From: an uncultured Dehalococcoidia bacterium
GTDB taxonomy: Bacteria; Chloroflexota; Dehalococcoidia; Lucifugimonadales; UBA3495
Length of the DNA: 64,000 nt
Assembly: GCA_951813535.1 (NCBI GenBank)
Contig: OX638345.1
Span: 3,836,608-3,900,607 of the forward strand
Direction of reading: 5' to 3'
Part shown: positions 26,251-35,642 of the stretch, piece after piece
How the letters are laid out: each line of letters begins with the position of its first letter
How positions within the stretch are numbered: position 1 is the stretch's first letter
Notes under the pieces: generated by a model
Told to the model about the DNA's origin: nothing
Seen by the model: only the letters and a program-made list of their open reading frames with translations
Databases searched by the model: none
Position numbers and translations under genes: made by a program

Positions 26251-29200
26251 TCACTCCACGGTGAAGCTGACGGAACCGGAGGAACAATTGTTGGTCGCAC
26301 TGGACTCGTCGGCCACCGCATCCACGCAGACGCCGTAGTGATAGGTGCCAGCCGTGGTGGGCAGTGTGATGGTGTGCGAATAACTCCCGGTGCTCCCTGC
26401 GGACAAACCGCCCACGGAGGCGGTGCCCACCTGGTCGTCCCCTCCAGAGATGGTGGCGTCGTCGGATTGGTAGAAGCGCAGGGTGGTGGCGTCGGACGAC
26501 CCGCTGCCCTGGTTCCTGACGCCGGCGCTCAACGTAACTGAGGTTGACCCGAAGGCGGAACTCTGGCTGAGTGCGAACATTCCGGTGATCACCAGGTCGG
26601 GGACCGCCTCGGCGTCCACGACCACCTTCAGCGCGCCGGAGCAGTTGTTGGTGGTTACCGGCTCGTCGGTAACCGATGCGACACACGCGCCGTAGTAGTA
26701 GGTTCCGGCCGTTGACGGCGCGGTCACGCTGATCGAATGGGAACTGGTGCTCCCCTCGGCAATTGCGCCCACCGAACCGGTGCCCGCAGAAGCGTCTGAA
26801 GAGTTGATCGTGTTGTCCGTGGAGCGGTAGAAGGTGAGACTGGTGGCTGCGGATTCGGCGCTCCCCCGGTTGGTGACCGTGGCTTTGAGCGTGAAGGACT
26901 CATCCACCACCACGCGGCCGCCGGTCTTGCTGGGTGTGGACACCACCAAGTCGGGAGCGGCCGTGGAGTCCACGACCACCGTCACGGCGCTGGAGCAGTT
27001 GTTGTCCAGGTTGGTTTCGCCGGTGGCGGCGGCGACACACGCGCCGTAGTAATAGGTGCCGGCGGAGGACGGCGCGGTCAAAACGATGGAATGAAAGCTC
27101 CGATTGTGAAATCCCTTGATGGAACCCACGTTATCGGTGCCAAGCGCCGTGTCATTGGTGGAAATCGCGGAGTCGGTGGAGCGGAGGAAGGTCATCGTGG
27201 TCGGCGCTGACAAGCCCGCGGAACTGTTGGTCACCGTGGCTCTGAGCGTAAATGACTCTCCCACCACCACGTTGCCGCCAGTATTGGAGGCCGTGACCCG
27301 CATGTCCGGCAAGGCCACCGTCACGCGGCGCCCCGTGGAGCAGTTGTTGCCGGTTTTCGTCTCTCCGGCCACCGTGTCAATGCATACCCCATAATAATGG
27401 TCGCCGGCCGTCGACGGCGCAGGCGTGGCGTATTCAAACCGGACGCTGCCGCCTGCCTCGAGAGACGCAAGCGCTCCGGTACCGAGTTGGGTGTCTGTAC
27501 TGTCAATCGTCGTGTCGGTCGAGCGGTAATATCGCATCGTGGTTGCGGCCGATGTTGCGGCCCCGGTATTCCGCGCGAGACCACCCACGGTGATGGATTG
27601 GTCTGGGCCGTAGAAGCCGAACTTGGGGAGGCTGACCCAGGGCCACAGGTCGGGAACGCCTTCGGCCGCCGTTGCCGCGACGGTCACGGTCAACGCGCCG
27701 GAGCAGTTGTTGTTGGTGTCGGACTCATCCGACACGGTATCCACGCACGCTCCGTAGTAGTAGTCGTTCGCGCTCGACGGCGCGGTGAGGCCGATGGAGT
27801 ATGTCCTGGCGGAACCACCGTTGAGACCGTCCACTGCTTGACTGCCCAGCGCGGTGTCGGTGGTTTCGATGGTGGTATCATAGGACCGGTAGAATCGCAC
27901 CGTGGACGCAGCGGCTTCGGCGCGGCCCCGGTTGCTGACCGTGGCTTCCAGAGTGAAAGCCGCGCCCACGGCGGGGTTCGCGCCGTCCACGCTGGGGGTA
28001 CTGACAGTCAGGTCCGGCGCTCCCACGGTGACGGACACAGCGGAAGAGCAGTTGTCGTCGGTGTCGGACTCGCCGGTCACCGCCACCACGCAGGCTCCGT
28101 AGTAGTAGGCCCCGGATGTGGACGGTGCGGTAAGTTGGGCCGAAAGCGTGCTGACGCCGGATGCGGCGATGGCACTGACCGACACGTTCCCCACCGCAGT
28201 GTCGGAGGCAGAAATCGATCCATCGGACGATAGGTAGAAGTTCAACGTCGTGGACGCCGACTGGGCTCCTCCCTGATTGAGCACACGGGCGCTCAACGTG
28301 AACGATCCGCCAACTGAGGGCGCGTCCCCAACCAGTGTGGGGGCATCCACCAGCAGATTCGGCGACGACACGGTGACCTTCACCGCATCGGAGCAGTTGT
28401 TGGCGGTGTTGGATTCGCCGGAAACCGTGCCCACGCACGCGCCGTAGTAGTAGTCGCCGGGGCTGGTCGGCGCCGTCACGCTGGTCGATTGGTCGCTGGT
28501 AGCGTAGCCGGCCAGCGCACTCACCGAATCGGCGGTCCCCACCGACGTGTCGGAACTGCTGATGGTGGCGTCCGTCGAACGGTAGTATGTCAACGTGACG
28601 GATGCCCCGGTGGCGGTACTACCCTGGTTGCGCACGGTGGCGCTGAGCGTGAAGGATCCGCCCGGTGCCGGGTTGCCGGTGCTCACGGTCGGTTTGCTCA
28701 CGGCCAGGTCGGGAGACCCTATCGTCAGCACCAGGGCGGCGGAGCAGTTGTTGTTGGTGTCGGACTCGCCGGTGACGGAGGCCACGCATGCCCCGTAGTA
28801 GTAGCTGCCGCTGCTGGTCGGTGTGGTCACGCTATGAGACTGCTTGTTGGAGCCACCCGCCGCGACGACCGCCACAGAGTACGTACCCAAGGACATATCG
28901 TCGGCGGTGATGGTGGCGTCAGTGGAACGATAGTAGGTCAGCGTGGTGGCGGCCGATGCCTGGCTCCCCTGGTTCACCACCGTCGCGGCCATGGTGAAGT
29001 TCGTCCCCACGCTGCCGTCCACGATGGGCGTGTTCACCAACAGGTCCGGGGCGATCACGGTGACAGTCACCACATTAGAGCAGTTGTTGGCCAACTCGAA
29101 CTCCCCGGACACCCGGTCCACGCACGCACGGTAGTAGTAGGTGCCCGGCTCTGACGGCGCGGTCAGGGCGATGGAATGGCTGCTGGATGCTCCGTTGGCC

Positions 29201-29802
29201 AGCGCCGCCACCGCTTCCGAACCCTCCTGGACGTCTGCGCTGGAAACCACGGCCCTGGTTGAACGGTAGAAGCGCACGTCGGTGGCGTTTGCCTCCCGCC
29301 GGCCCCGGTTCGTGACCGTCGTATCGAGGTCCAGGGCTGCTCCGATGGTCGGGTGGGTATCGCTCACCGTGAGCGTACCCACCTCCAGGTCGGGTTCCGA
29401 GGAATCGGTTGCGGTCGTACTGGGGACGGTATGCGTGGTGCTCGTCGTCGCGTGACCTCCCTGCCCGTCCAGGGCTATCACCAGCACTTTATAGGTCTCA
29501 CCCTCGCTCCGACCGGCACACTGGTAGGTTGTCAATGCCCCGGTGGTGTCGGGGTGCAGACAAAAGTCGGTGTCGTCCGCCGTGTTCACCACCACGATCG
29601 TCTGGGAGGTTGCGCCGACGCCCGGCGTCCAGGTAGCAGTGATGGTCCCGCCAGACGACGAGACGGCGAGGTTGGTGGCGGCGCTGAGGGTGCCCTGCAG
29701 ATGGCCGGATCCGGTCATCGCCAGCGCCAATGCGAACAGCAACGCCAGCGACAGCGCTATCTTGGTGTACCGCCGGATTACTATAGGCACAAAAATAAAC
29801 AA
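26251..29802 (-). CDS. Large secreted protein with nine CARDB repeats
   Basis: This 1183-residue protein has a TTG start supported by GGAGGG a few bases upstream. Residues 10-35 form a signal peptide (ALSLALLFALALAMTG). A fibronectin-like segment (GTITATWTPGVGATSQTIVV) comes next. Nine CARDB-type units of about 105-115 residues then run to the end. Each opens with (A/S/V/L)PDL-V, passes SFTL-ATV-N-G and LTFYRSTD-TI, and closes with TYYYGACV-V--ES-T-NNCS. Each unit carries one Cys in YYYGAC and one in NNCS, suited to a disulfide per repeat. CARDB domains are adhesion-like beta-sandwiches of surface proteins. No LPXTG or other sorting tail is visible. Neighbour 29947-30408 shares the TWTPGYNAAGN style segment and is likely functionally linked. 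Confidence 0.88.
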   Translation of the reverse strand: MFIFVPIVIRRYTKIALSLALLFALALAMTGSGHLQGTLSAATNLAVSSSGGTITATWTPGVGATSQTIVVVNTADDTDFCLHPDTTGALTTYQCAGRSEGETYKVLVIALDGQGGHATTSTTHTVPSTTATDSSEPDLEVGTLTVSDTHPTIGAALDLDTTVTNRGRREANATDVRFYRSTRAVVSSADVQEGSEAVAALANGASSSHSIALTAPSEPGTYYYRACVDRVSGEFELANNCSNVVTVTVIAPDLLVNTPIVDGSVGTNFTMAATVVNQGSQASAATTLTYYRSTDATITADDMSLGTYSVAVVAAGGSNKQSHSVTTPTSSGSYYYGACVASVTGESDTNNNCSAALVLTIGSPDLAVSKPTVSTGNPAPGGSFTLSATVRNQGSTATGASVTLTYYRSTDATISSSDTSVGTADSVSALAGYATSDQSTSVTAPTSPGDYYYGACVGTVSGESNTANNCSDAVKVTVSSPNLLVDAPTLVGDAPSVGGSFTLSARVLNQGGAQSASTTLNFYLSSDGSISASDTAVGNVSVSAIAASGVSTLSAQLTAPSTSGAYYYGACVVAVTGESDTDDNCSSAVSVTVGAPDLTVSTPSVDGANPAVGAAFTLEATVSNRGRAEAAASTVRFYRSYDTTIETTDTALGSQAVDGLNGGSARTYSIGLTAPSSANDYYYGACVDTVSDESDTNNNCSGALTVTVAATAAEGVPDLWPWVSLPKFGFYGPDQSITVGGLARNTGAATSAATTMRYYRSTDTTIDSTDTQLGTGALASLEAGGSVRFEYATPAPSTAGDHYYGVCIDTVAGETKTGNNCSTGRRVTVALPDMRVTASNTGGNVVVGESFTLRATVTNSSAGLSAPTTMTFLRSTDSAISTNDTALGTDNVGSIKGFHNRSFHSIVLTAPSSAGTYYYGACVAAATGETNLDNNCSSAVTVVVDSTAAPDLVVSTPSKTGGRVVVDESFTLKATVTNRGSAESAATSLTFYRSTDNTINSSDASAGTGSVGAIAEGSTSSHSISVTAPSTAGTYYYGACVASVTDEPVTTNNCSGALKVVVDAEAVPDLVITGMFALSQSSAFGSTSVTLSAGVRNQGSGSSDATTLRFYQSDDATISGGDDQVGTASVGGLSAGSTGSYSHTITLPTTAGTYHYGVCVDAVADESSATNNCSSGSVSFTVE

Positions 29803-29946
29803 CGCACCCTCCGTAGTGATAAGACAGGAGTCCGCTCATGCGTAGATATTAGGAACGTGCGAAATAACCATCGTGGTTAACAATCGCCACGTCACTAATC
29901 CGTGATAATTGCCAACTTGTCACATTGGCCGGACTGCTATCGCCGG

Positions 29947-30408
29947 TCAGTTGGCCGGGACGCTTACTTCCTCGAACACATACTGGAGCTCCACCTCAGC
30001 GTCGTAGGAGACCACCACCAACAAATATTCGCCGGCCGCTACGTCCGTGAAGGTATGTGTGGTGTCCGCCGCGCCTTTGGACGCGACTACATAATCCTCC
30101 CAGAGATCCACCATGAACAGAATCACCAGGTTGCCCGCGGCGTTGTATCCCGGCGTCCAAGTGACCCCCACCTCTCCGGAGGCGTTACTGCTCACGCTCT
30201 CTATGACCGGCGCACCTACCGGATGGCACACCTCTGCCTCGATCAGCGCCTCAAGGGTGGCGCCTTCGACCGCGTCGCACAAGCTCTCGTCCTCGGCTGA
30301 AACCACAAGGGGAAGCGACGCAATGCCCGCCGCCAATGCAAAAAGCATCACCACACCCGCAACCAACGGGCCTAACCGAACGCGCCTTTTGGATCCATCA
30401 TTCATCAT
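29947..30408 (-). CDS. Small secreted protein with fibronectin-like fold
   Basis: The start is set at MMNDGSKRRVRLGPL, where AGGTTTTGAG may act as ribosome site; an upstream in-frame extension of 23 codons looks untranslated. Residues 12-38 are a signal peptide (LVAGVVMLFALAAGIASLPLVV). The mature part has a Cys pair (SLCDAV, EVCHPVG) and a beta-rich region (SGEVGVTWTPGYNAAGNLVILFMV, given by its ends) that resembles the N-terminal module of the CARDB protein directly downstream. The two same-strand genes may be co-expressed as cell-surface factors. Confidence 0.7.
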   Translation of the reverse strand: MMNDGSKRRVRLGPLVAGVVMLFALAAGIASLPLVVSAEDESLCDAVEGATLEALIEAEVCHPVGAPVIESVSSNASGEVGVTWTPGYNAAGNLVILFMVDLWEDYVVASKGAADTTHTFTDVAAGEYLLVVVSYDAEVELQYVFEEVSVPAN

Positions 30409-31112
30409 CTCAAAACCTGATCGTACTTTATTCACGTCAATCACACGATACCAACACCATTTGCATAACAATTCCATGATTGCATAGCTCTCGTTATTTT
30501 ATCCCGCGATCCCAACCACCAGGCGCTGGGCATACGCCGTCCTCGCCAAGGTGATCCCCCTTACGGAACCGCCCAGTCCCTCGAGCCGCAGGCCCGGGTA
30601 CGCCGATCCCAACCGAAGCTCGCCCGATCCCACAAAGCGGCGGTAAACGATTGGCCCGCCGATGGCAGGGACGGGGCGAATCCTTGGTATGCCGGAACCG
30701 GTCGCCTACCATATTGACCACACTGGACGACCTGCTTCTTGGCCCTCGACCATGGGTCCTGCCGCTCCAAAGTCATGGTCATCCCGCCCGCGCGTGCGAC
30801 GGTATCACCTCTGTTCCCTGTGGTGGCCATTTCCAAGCTTCCCACGGGAATCGGTGCGTTGGATCCGATGACGGGTCTCATGATCACTGGGTGCTCATTG
30901 AGTTCTTTTGCTTTCAAGGCCTGGATCGTCGGATCCATGACCGCTACGTAGCGGTTTCACCAAATGCTTTTTATAACATAGCAAATGCAAATGCAATTAT
31001 AATTTTGACGAAATTCTCTGTCAATGATTGACAAACAGAAAAAACGCATATTATTTTGAAATCCTAAAATGCTTTTATTGTTCATTTACATCAAAATGTC
31101 GCATGGTACTAG
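30409..31112. other. Intergenic region ending in an AT-rich island
   Basis: The left 530 bases are of ordinary composition and carry no supported gene; a minus-strand frame of 125 codons there has no ribosome site or known motif. From about 30956 to the IS5 element the sequence is strongly AT-rich (runs such as TTTTTATAACATAGCAAATG) and could hold promoters or foreign DNA. Confidence 0.55.
30940..30955. promoter_or_regulatory. Perfect 16-bp palindrome at the edge of the AT-rich island
   Basis: ACCGCTACGTAGCGGT reads the same on both strands. Perfect dyads of this size are typical of dimeric repressor sites or tight hairpins, but no regulator gene is adjacent, so the role is open. Confidence 0.4.
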
Positions 31113-31917
31113 GCTCTGTTGACATTTGATTACAATGGCCGCATGTCAAACATCAGACTATCACCGGAACAGTGGGTCAGGATTCTCGATTTCTGGCGTG
31201 GCCGCACTGGCGTGTACGTCGGCCAGGAAGCGGATTGCCGACGGTTTGTCGAGGCCGTCTTATGGATCAACCGCTCTGGGGCGCAATGGCGACTGCTGCC
31301 TGCCGAGTACGGGAACTGGAACACCGTCTACAAACGGTTCGCCCGTTGGACTGACCAAGGCGTCTGGGAGCAGATGCATCAATGTTTCTCCGACGACCCT
31401 GATCTGGAATACCTGATCATTGACAGCACGGTGGTACGGGCACACCCTTGCGCGGCGGGAGCGCCCCCAAAAAAGGCGGTCAGGCCGCCCAGTCCCTGGG
31501 CCGGAGCCGAGGCGGGTTCAGCACCAAGGTTCACGTGAGCGTGGACGGCTTGGGCAACCCCTTGCGGTTCATCCTGACCGGAGGGCAACAGCACGACATC
31601 ACCCAGGCGGAGGGGTTGATCGCGGGTTACGCTGGCGAGCACGTACTGGCCGACAAAGGATATGACGCTCGGGAGTTTCGCCAGCACATCCTGGAACTGG
31701 GCATGACCCCGGTCATTCCGCCTCGCTCGAACCGCAAGGAACCCGCTGATTATGACCGTCATCTGTACCGAGAACGTCATCTGGTGGAATGCTTCATCGG
31801 CAAGATGAAACACTATCGCCGGATATTCTCCCGGTTTGAGAAACTGGACACCAGATACCTGGGCTTCCTGCATTTCACCGCCGCTCTCGTCTGGTTACGG
31901 TGAAATGTCAACAGAAC
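31113..31917 (+). mobile_element. IS5-family element (IS427-like), copy 1, 805 bp
   Basis: Terminal repeats begin GGCTCTGTTGACATTT (left) and, read inward from the right, GGTTCTGTTGACATTT. CTAG flanks both sides (31109-31112 and 31918-31921), fitting target duplication. The twin at 48280-49084 has the same length and also sits between CTAG tetranucleotides. Confidence 0.9.
31143..31903 (+). CDS. IS5-family transposase made by -1 frameshift (OrfA/OrfB), copy 1
   Basis: OrfA (31143-31538) has the DUF4096-like N-terminus (LSPEQWVRILDFW, INRSGAQWRLLPAEYGNWNTVY) and the first catalytic Asp in YLIIDSTVVRAH. OrfB starts at 31448 in the -1 frame with SLGRSRGGFSTKVH and contains VLADKGYDAREFR (second Asp) and ERHLVECFIGKMKHYRRIFSR, shown by its Glu region. 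The join lies at GCG-CCC-CCA-AAA-AAG, where A-AAA-AAG is a classic slippery heptamer. The element therefore looks functional. Confidence 0.88.
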
Positions 31918-32089
31918 CTAGCCATTTTTTGTTTCATCAGCATTGTGGAGGTGCATCATGAAGAGTTAGCCCCAATCCACCGAAGGGATGAGTTTGTCGG
32001 CGTAGATAGGCGATAAGAAAGTGCTCCCTGCTGCGGGGATAATGGTTTTTGACAACGAAAACCAGCCCGAAACGAGGAGCACCCATCGG

Positions 32090-32567
32090 ATGCTACCACG
32101 CAACGACCCCGACCGCATCCAAGTCGCCTTTGATGACCACCGTCTGGTGGCCAATGCTGGGCTGCTCCTTCCGGTCACCCTGGCCCAGCGCCTGGGTCTG
32201 CGTGAACTCGTCGACAACCACGTTGACCTGGGAGATGCGCCGGGGCGGGCGAACGCGGGCGACAAGCTGCTGAAGTTGGTGGCATCGGCGCTGGCCGGTG
32301 GCGACTGCATCGACGACGCCGACGGGTTGCGCGCTGGGGGAACCGAGCAGGTGCTGGGCTGCGTGGTCAAGGCGCCGTCCACCCTGGGGACCTTCCTGCG
32401 GAGTTTCCGGTGGGGTCACGTGCGCCAGCTGGATCGGGTGAGCCGGGAGTCGCTGGCTCGGGCCTGGGCGACTGGGGCCGGACCGGGTGACGAACCGTTG
32501 ACCATCGACCTGGACTCCACCGTCTGCGAGACCTTTGGGCTGGCCAGGGAGGGCGCGCAGCGCCACA
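32090..32567 (+). pseudogene. IS1380-family transposase, N-terminal fragment
   Basis: From the ATG at MLPRNDPDRIQVAF the fragment follows the IS1380 pattern: FDDHRLVANAGLLLPVTLAQRLGL, here named by its ends, then LVASALAGGDCIDDAD, KAPSTLGTFLRSFRWGH and the first catalytic Asp in LTIDLDSTVCETFG. The match stops after EGAQRHN. About 200 bases later an IS21-type istA begins. The C-terminal half of an IS1380 transposase occurs at 35.1-35.5 kb but on the other strand. Confidence 0.82.
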
Positions 32568-32801
32568 ACTTGTATCTTGATAGTGGCGTGGGACAATCCT
32601 TGCGCCGGAGTGATCCGGGTGCGGCAGACCGACCACAACTTGGTCATAAAATACCGCAGCGTAGCAAAGGTCGCCGCACTCATGCCTGAAGAGAGCCCGA
32701 ACGGTTGCCGGGTTGATAGACGACAATAAGGAATGCCTCTTGCGCTGACTATTCTTGCCGGTTGGGATGGTGTAAATCGTCCGGCACGGAGGTGCCGGAT
32801 T

Positions 32802-34304
32802 TTGATCAAGGACCGACAAGTCAGACTACTGAGGCAGAGACTTATGGAAGGAAAAACCCAGGAGACGGCGGCCGCGATGGCCGGGATGTGCGTGCGGTCG
32901 GCGCGCAAGTGGCAGGACGGCCCGTTGCCGTCGGAGACGAAGGAGGAGCGCTGGTGGCGGACCCGGGCCGATCCCTTCGGCGGGGTGTGGGAGGAGGAGA
33001 TTGAGCCCCTGCTGCAAGGCGATCCCAGCGGCAAGCTGAAGGCAACGACAATTATCGAGTGGTTGGAGGAGCAGCATACCGGGCGGTCCAGCGCGTCCCA
33101 GCTCAGGACGCTGCAACGACGATTACAGGACTGGCGAGCACTCAATGGTCCCGATCAGGAGGTGTACTTCCCCCAGGAGCATCCACCGGGTCGGGAAGCC
33201 CAGTTCGACTTCACCCATGGCAGCGCCCTGGGGGTGACCGTCGCCGGACAGCCCTATCCTCACTTGCTGTTCCAGTTGATCCTCAGCCACTCGGGCTGGC
33301 GCTACGCCGAGGTCACCGCCGGCGAGACCTTCCTGGCCCTCAAGCAGGGAATGCAGAATGCGCTGTGGACCCGGCGCGGCGTACCGGAGGTGGTGCGTTC
33401 CGACAATACCTCCGCCGCCACCCACGAGATGAAACGCAGCCGCGGCCGGGCACTTAACGCCAATTACGCCGCCCTGCTGGAGCACTATGGGCTGCGCTCC
33501 ACCCGCATCAATCCTGGCAAGAGCCACGAAAACGGCGTCGCCGAGCACGCTCACTACCGTTTGAAGGATGCCGTGGACCAGGCCCTCATCATGCGGGGCA
33601 GCCGCGATTTCCACACCGACGAAGACTACGCCGGTTTCGTACGGGAGATGGTGGAGAAGCGCAATCGCCTGGTGCAGGGGAAGCTGGAGCAGGAAATGGC
33701 TTGCCTACGGCCCCTGCCGCCAGCTCCCATGCCGGAATACGCCAACTACCAGTCCAGGGTGCGCCGGTGGAGCACCATCCAGGTGGCGGGACGCAGCTAC
33801 AGCGTACCCTCTCGCCTCATCGGCAGGGAGGTACAGATCCGCCTCTATTCCGATCACGTGGAAGTCTACTACAAGGGTCACTTTGTGGAACGCATGGAGC
33901 GAGTGCGCGGTGATGGAGAAGTAAACGTCAATTACCGCCACGTGATCAATTCCCTGGTGCGCAAGCCGGGCGCCTTTGCCCGGTACCGCTTCCGGGAGCA
34001 GCTGTTTCCCACCCTGCGCTTCCGCTTGGCATATGACGCCCTCAGGCAGTGGCGTGGTGAGCGCGCCGACGTGGAGTACGTGCGCATCCTGCACCTGGCG
34101 TCGACCACCATGGAGGCCAATGTGGACAGCGCGTTGTCGCTGCTGCTGGAGACCGGGCAGCCCTTCGACTACGCCGAGGTGCGGGAACTGGCCGAGCCCA
34201 AGGTGCCCCAGGCTCCGGTGCTGGTCCTCTCTGGCAAGCCGGACCTGAAGATCTACGACCGCCTGCTCACCGTCAGCCTGGCCGGATCGGGGGTGTGCGC
34301 ATGA
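32802..34304 (+). CDS. istA: IS21-family transposase IstA, second type
   Basis: A TTG at 32802 with GGAGGTG nine bases upstream is preferred, giving IKDRQVRLLRQRLMEGKTQE, the usual start of this IstA branch. The 500 residues have a helix-turn-helix (TAAAMAGMCVRSARKW), the rve core (REAQFDFTHG, VVRSDNTSAA, RINPGKSHENGVAEHAHYR) and the C-terminal barrel (YSVPSRLIGREVQIRLY). It is clearly different from the three 2555-bp IS21 copies. Its stop overlaps the istB start as ATGA. The frame is intact, although its partner istB is broken. The element ends could not be fixed; a TGTAAATCG near 32771 is a candidate left end. Confidence 0.87.
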   Translation: MIKDRQVRLLRQRLMEGKTQETAAAMAGMCVRSARKWQDGPLPSETKEERWWRTRADPFGGVWEEEIEPLLQGDPSGKLKATTIIEWLEEQHTGRSSASQLRTLQRRLQDWRALNGPDQEVYFPQEHPPGREAQFDFTHGSALGVTVAGQPYPHLLFQLILSHSGWRYAEVTAGETFLALKQGMQNALWTRRGVPEVVRSDNTSAATHEMKRSRGRALNANYAALLEHYGLRSTRINPGKSHENGVAEHAHYRLKDAVDQALIMRGSRDFHTDEDYAGFVREMVEKRNRLVQGKLEQEMACLRPLPPAPMPEYANYQSRVRRWSTIQVAGRSYSVPSRLIGREVQIRLYSDHVEVYYKGHFVERMERVRGDGEVNVNYRHVINSLVRKPGAFARYRFREQLFPTLRFRLAYDALRQWRGERADVEYVRILHLASTTMEANVDSALSLLLETGQPFDYAEVRELAEPKVPQAPVLVLSGKPDLKIYDRLLTVSLAGSGVCA

Positions 34305-35115
34305 TGGACACCAACACCAGGGTCATCCAGGAGCGCATCGGCGAGCTCTGCCGCGAATTCAAGCTGCCCACCATGGGCGCCCGGTCGGTGGCCCGTTTCA
34401 CCGAGGCTGGCCACGGCGACGCCCTGTCCACCTTCCTGGAGGTGCTGGAGCAGGAGGCCGAGGATCGTCGCCACCGGCGCATCAACCGGCTGCGTCAGGC
34501 GTCCCGGCTGCCCTCGGGCAAGACCTGGGAAACCTTCGAGCACCACCGGATGCCGCTCGCTCTCAGGCAGCAGCTGGACCAACTGGCCCAGGGCAGTTTC
34601 GTGGATCACGGCGTCAACGTGCTGGCCTTCGGGCTCCCCGGCACCGGCAAGACCCACGCGCTCTGCGCCCTGGGCCACCGCCTGGTAGAAGCCGGACACT
34701 CCGTCCTCTTCGCACCAGCCTACCGCCTGGTGCAGAGCCTGCCCCTGCGGAAGCAGGGGACCTGCTGGCCGCCAAACGCGACCTGGACCTGCCCAGACAA
34801 CTGCGCAAGCTGGACAACTTCGACTTCCTGCTCCTGGACGATCTCGGCTACCTGCCCCAGGGCAACGAGGAGTCCGAGGTCCTCTTCACCCTCATCGCCG
34901 AACGCTACGAACGCCGGTCGCTGGGCATCACGTCCAACCTGGTCTTCTCTGAGTGGGAACGCATCTTCGCCAACCCCATGGCCACCGCCGCGGCCATCGA
35001 CCGGGTCGTCCACCACGCCGTCATCCTGGAGTTTGACGTCCCCAGCTACCGGACTGATGCAGCACAGCAACGCGGCGAGACTGCCGCGGCCGAGGAGGTG
35101 AACCGGCAAAAATAG
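34301..35115 (+). pseudogene. istB: istB of the second IS21 type, broken by a 23-bp hairpin insertion
   Basis: The start ATG overlaps istA. The first frame has the IstB N-terminus (GELCREFKLPTMGARSVARF) and Walker A FGLPGTGKTHALCALG, then goes out of register after YRLVQ. The matching frame resumes with DLLAAKRDLDLPRQLRKLD, Walker B FDFLLLDDLGYLPQG and SLGITSNLVFSEW, ending EEVNRQK-stop at 35115. The shift is caused by about 23 extra bases (AGCCTGCCCCTGCGGAAGCA plus three G) that form a hairpin. Confidence 0.85.
34736..34762. repeat. Small hairpin insertion in istB
   Basis: AGAGCCTGCCCC is followed by a loop and GCAGGGG; CCCCTGC and GCAGGGG pair. The same AGAGCCTGCCCC head begins the hairpin inserted into the IS1380 fragment at about 35335. 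Related istB genes lack this segment, judging from the continuous frame on both sides. Confidence 0.75.
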
Positions 35116-35119
35116 TGGA

Positions 35120-35540
35120 CGCATTTTCGGCAAGATTAGTTGACGCGGGACAGAGCCGCCCGGCCAGGGAGAAGCAGCGTCGCCGAAGGGTCTTGGTGGT
35201 TACCAGTTGCTCGCCCAGACCGATACGCGTCGTCCAGCGGGCCGGGTTTTGCGCCATCACCCGAATCGCCAGCCCAGGCGGCGTTGGCGGCGAAGCGGCC
35301 CGAGGGGAGATGGTTAAGCCCCACGCCGTACATGAGAGCCTGCCCCGCACTTGATGCGGGGTCTCGGATGGCATTCTCGATCTCGGCGTGGCGGCGATGG
35401 TCGGCCCCCAGTTCCAGAGTGTTGTCCCCGTCTCGGTCGGTGATGCAGCCGTGATAGCGGTAGGCGGCAAAGAGGGCAAGTGGGGAGCCGTGCGTGGGTC
35501 GCCGCTGCCGATAACCTTCGCAACTTGGGGCAGGAAGATC
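35120..35540 (-). pseudogene. IS1380-family transposase, C-terminal fragment with a 24-bp hairpin insertion
   Basis: Minus-strand frames give YRYHGCITDRDGD, LELGADHRRHAEIENAIRD, YGVGLNHLPSGRFAANAAW and, in a neighbouring frame, RWTTRIGLGEQLVTTKTLRRR and LAGRL, all in the order of IS1380 C-termini. At least one frameshift follows FAANAAW. Between AIRD and the expected L-K-Y-G lie eight extra codons (PASSAGQA) from a hairpin. The catalytic Glu region (AEIEN) is only a few residues before the insertion. Confidence 0.8.
35335..35363. repeat. Small hairpin insertion in the IS1380 fragment
   Basis: AGAGCCTGCCCCGCA, loop CTTGA, TGCGGGG. The stem CCCCGCA/TGCGGGG is perfect. It adds eight codons in frame to the transposase and shares its first 12 bases with the istB insertion at 34736. 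Confidence 0.8.
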
Positions 35541-35642
35541 GGGCCGCGGTAATGCCGAACCGGAGTGCTCGAACAAACGACTTCCCGTAACGGCTGTTGG
35601 GTGAAGCATGGCGGGTATCAATACGACACGGAGAGTTAAACG

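Noticed and set aside
30561-30938. Minus-strand frame starting MDPTIQALKAKELNEHPVI
   Set aside because: The first 40 residues look protein-like, but there is no ribosome site, the end degenerates, and no family is recognised. It was left as part of the intergenic region.
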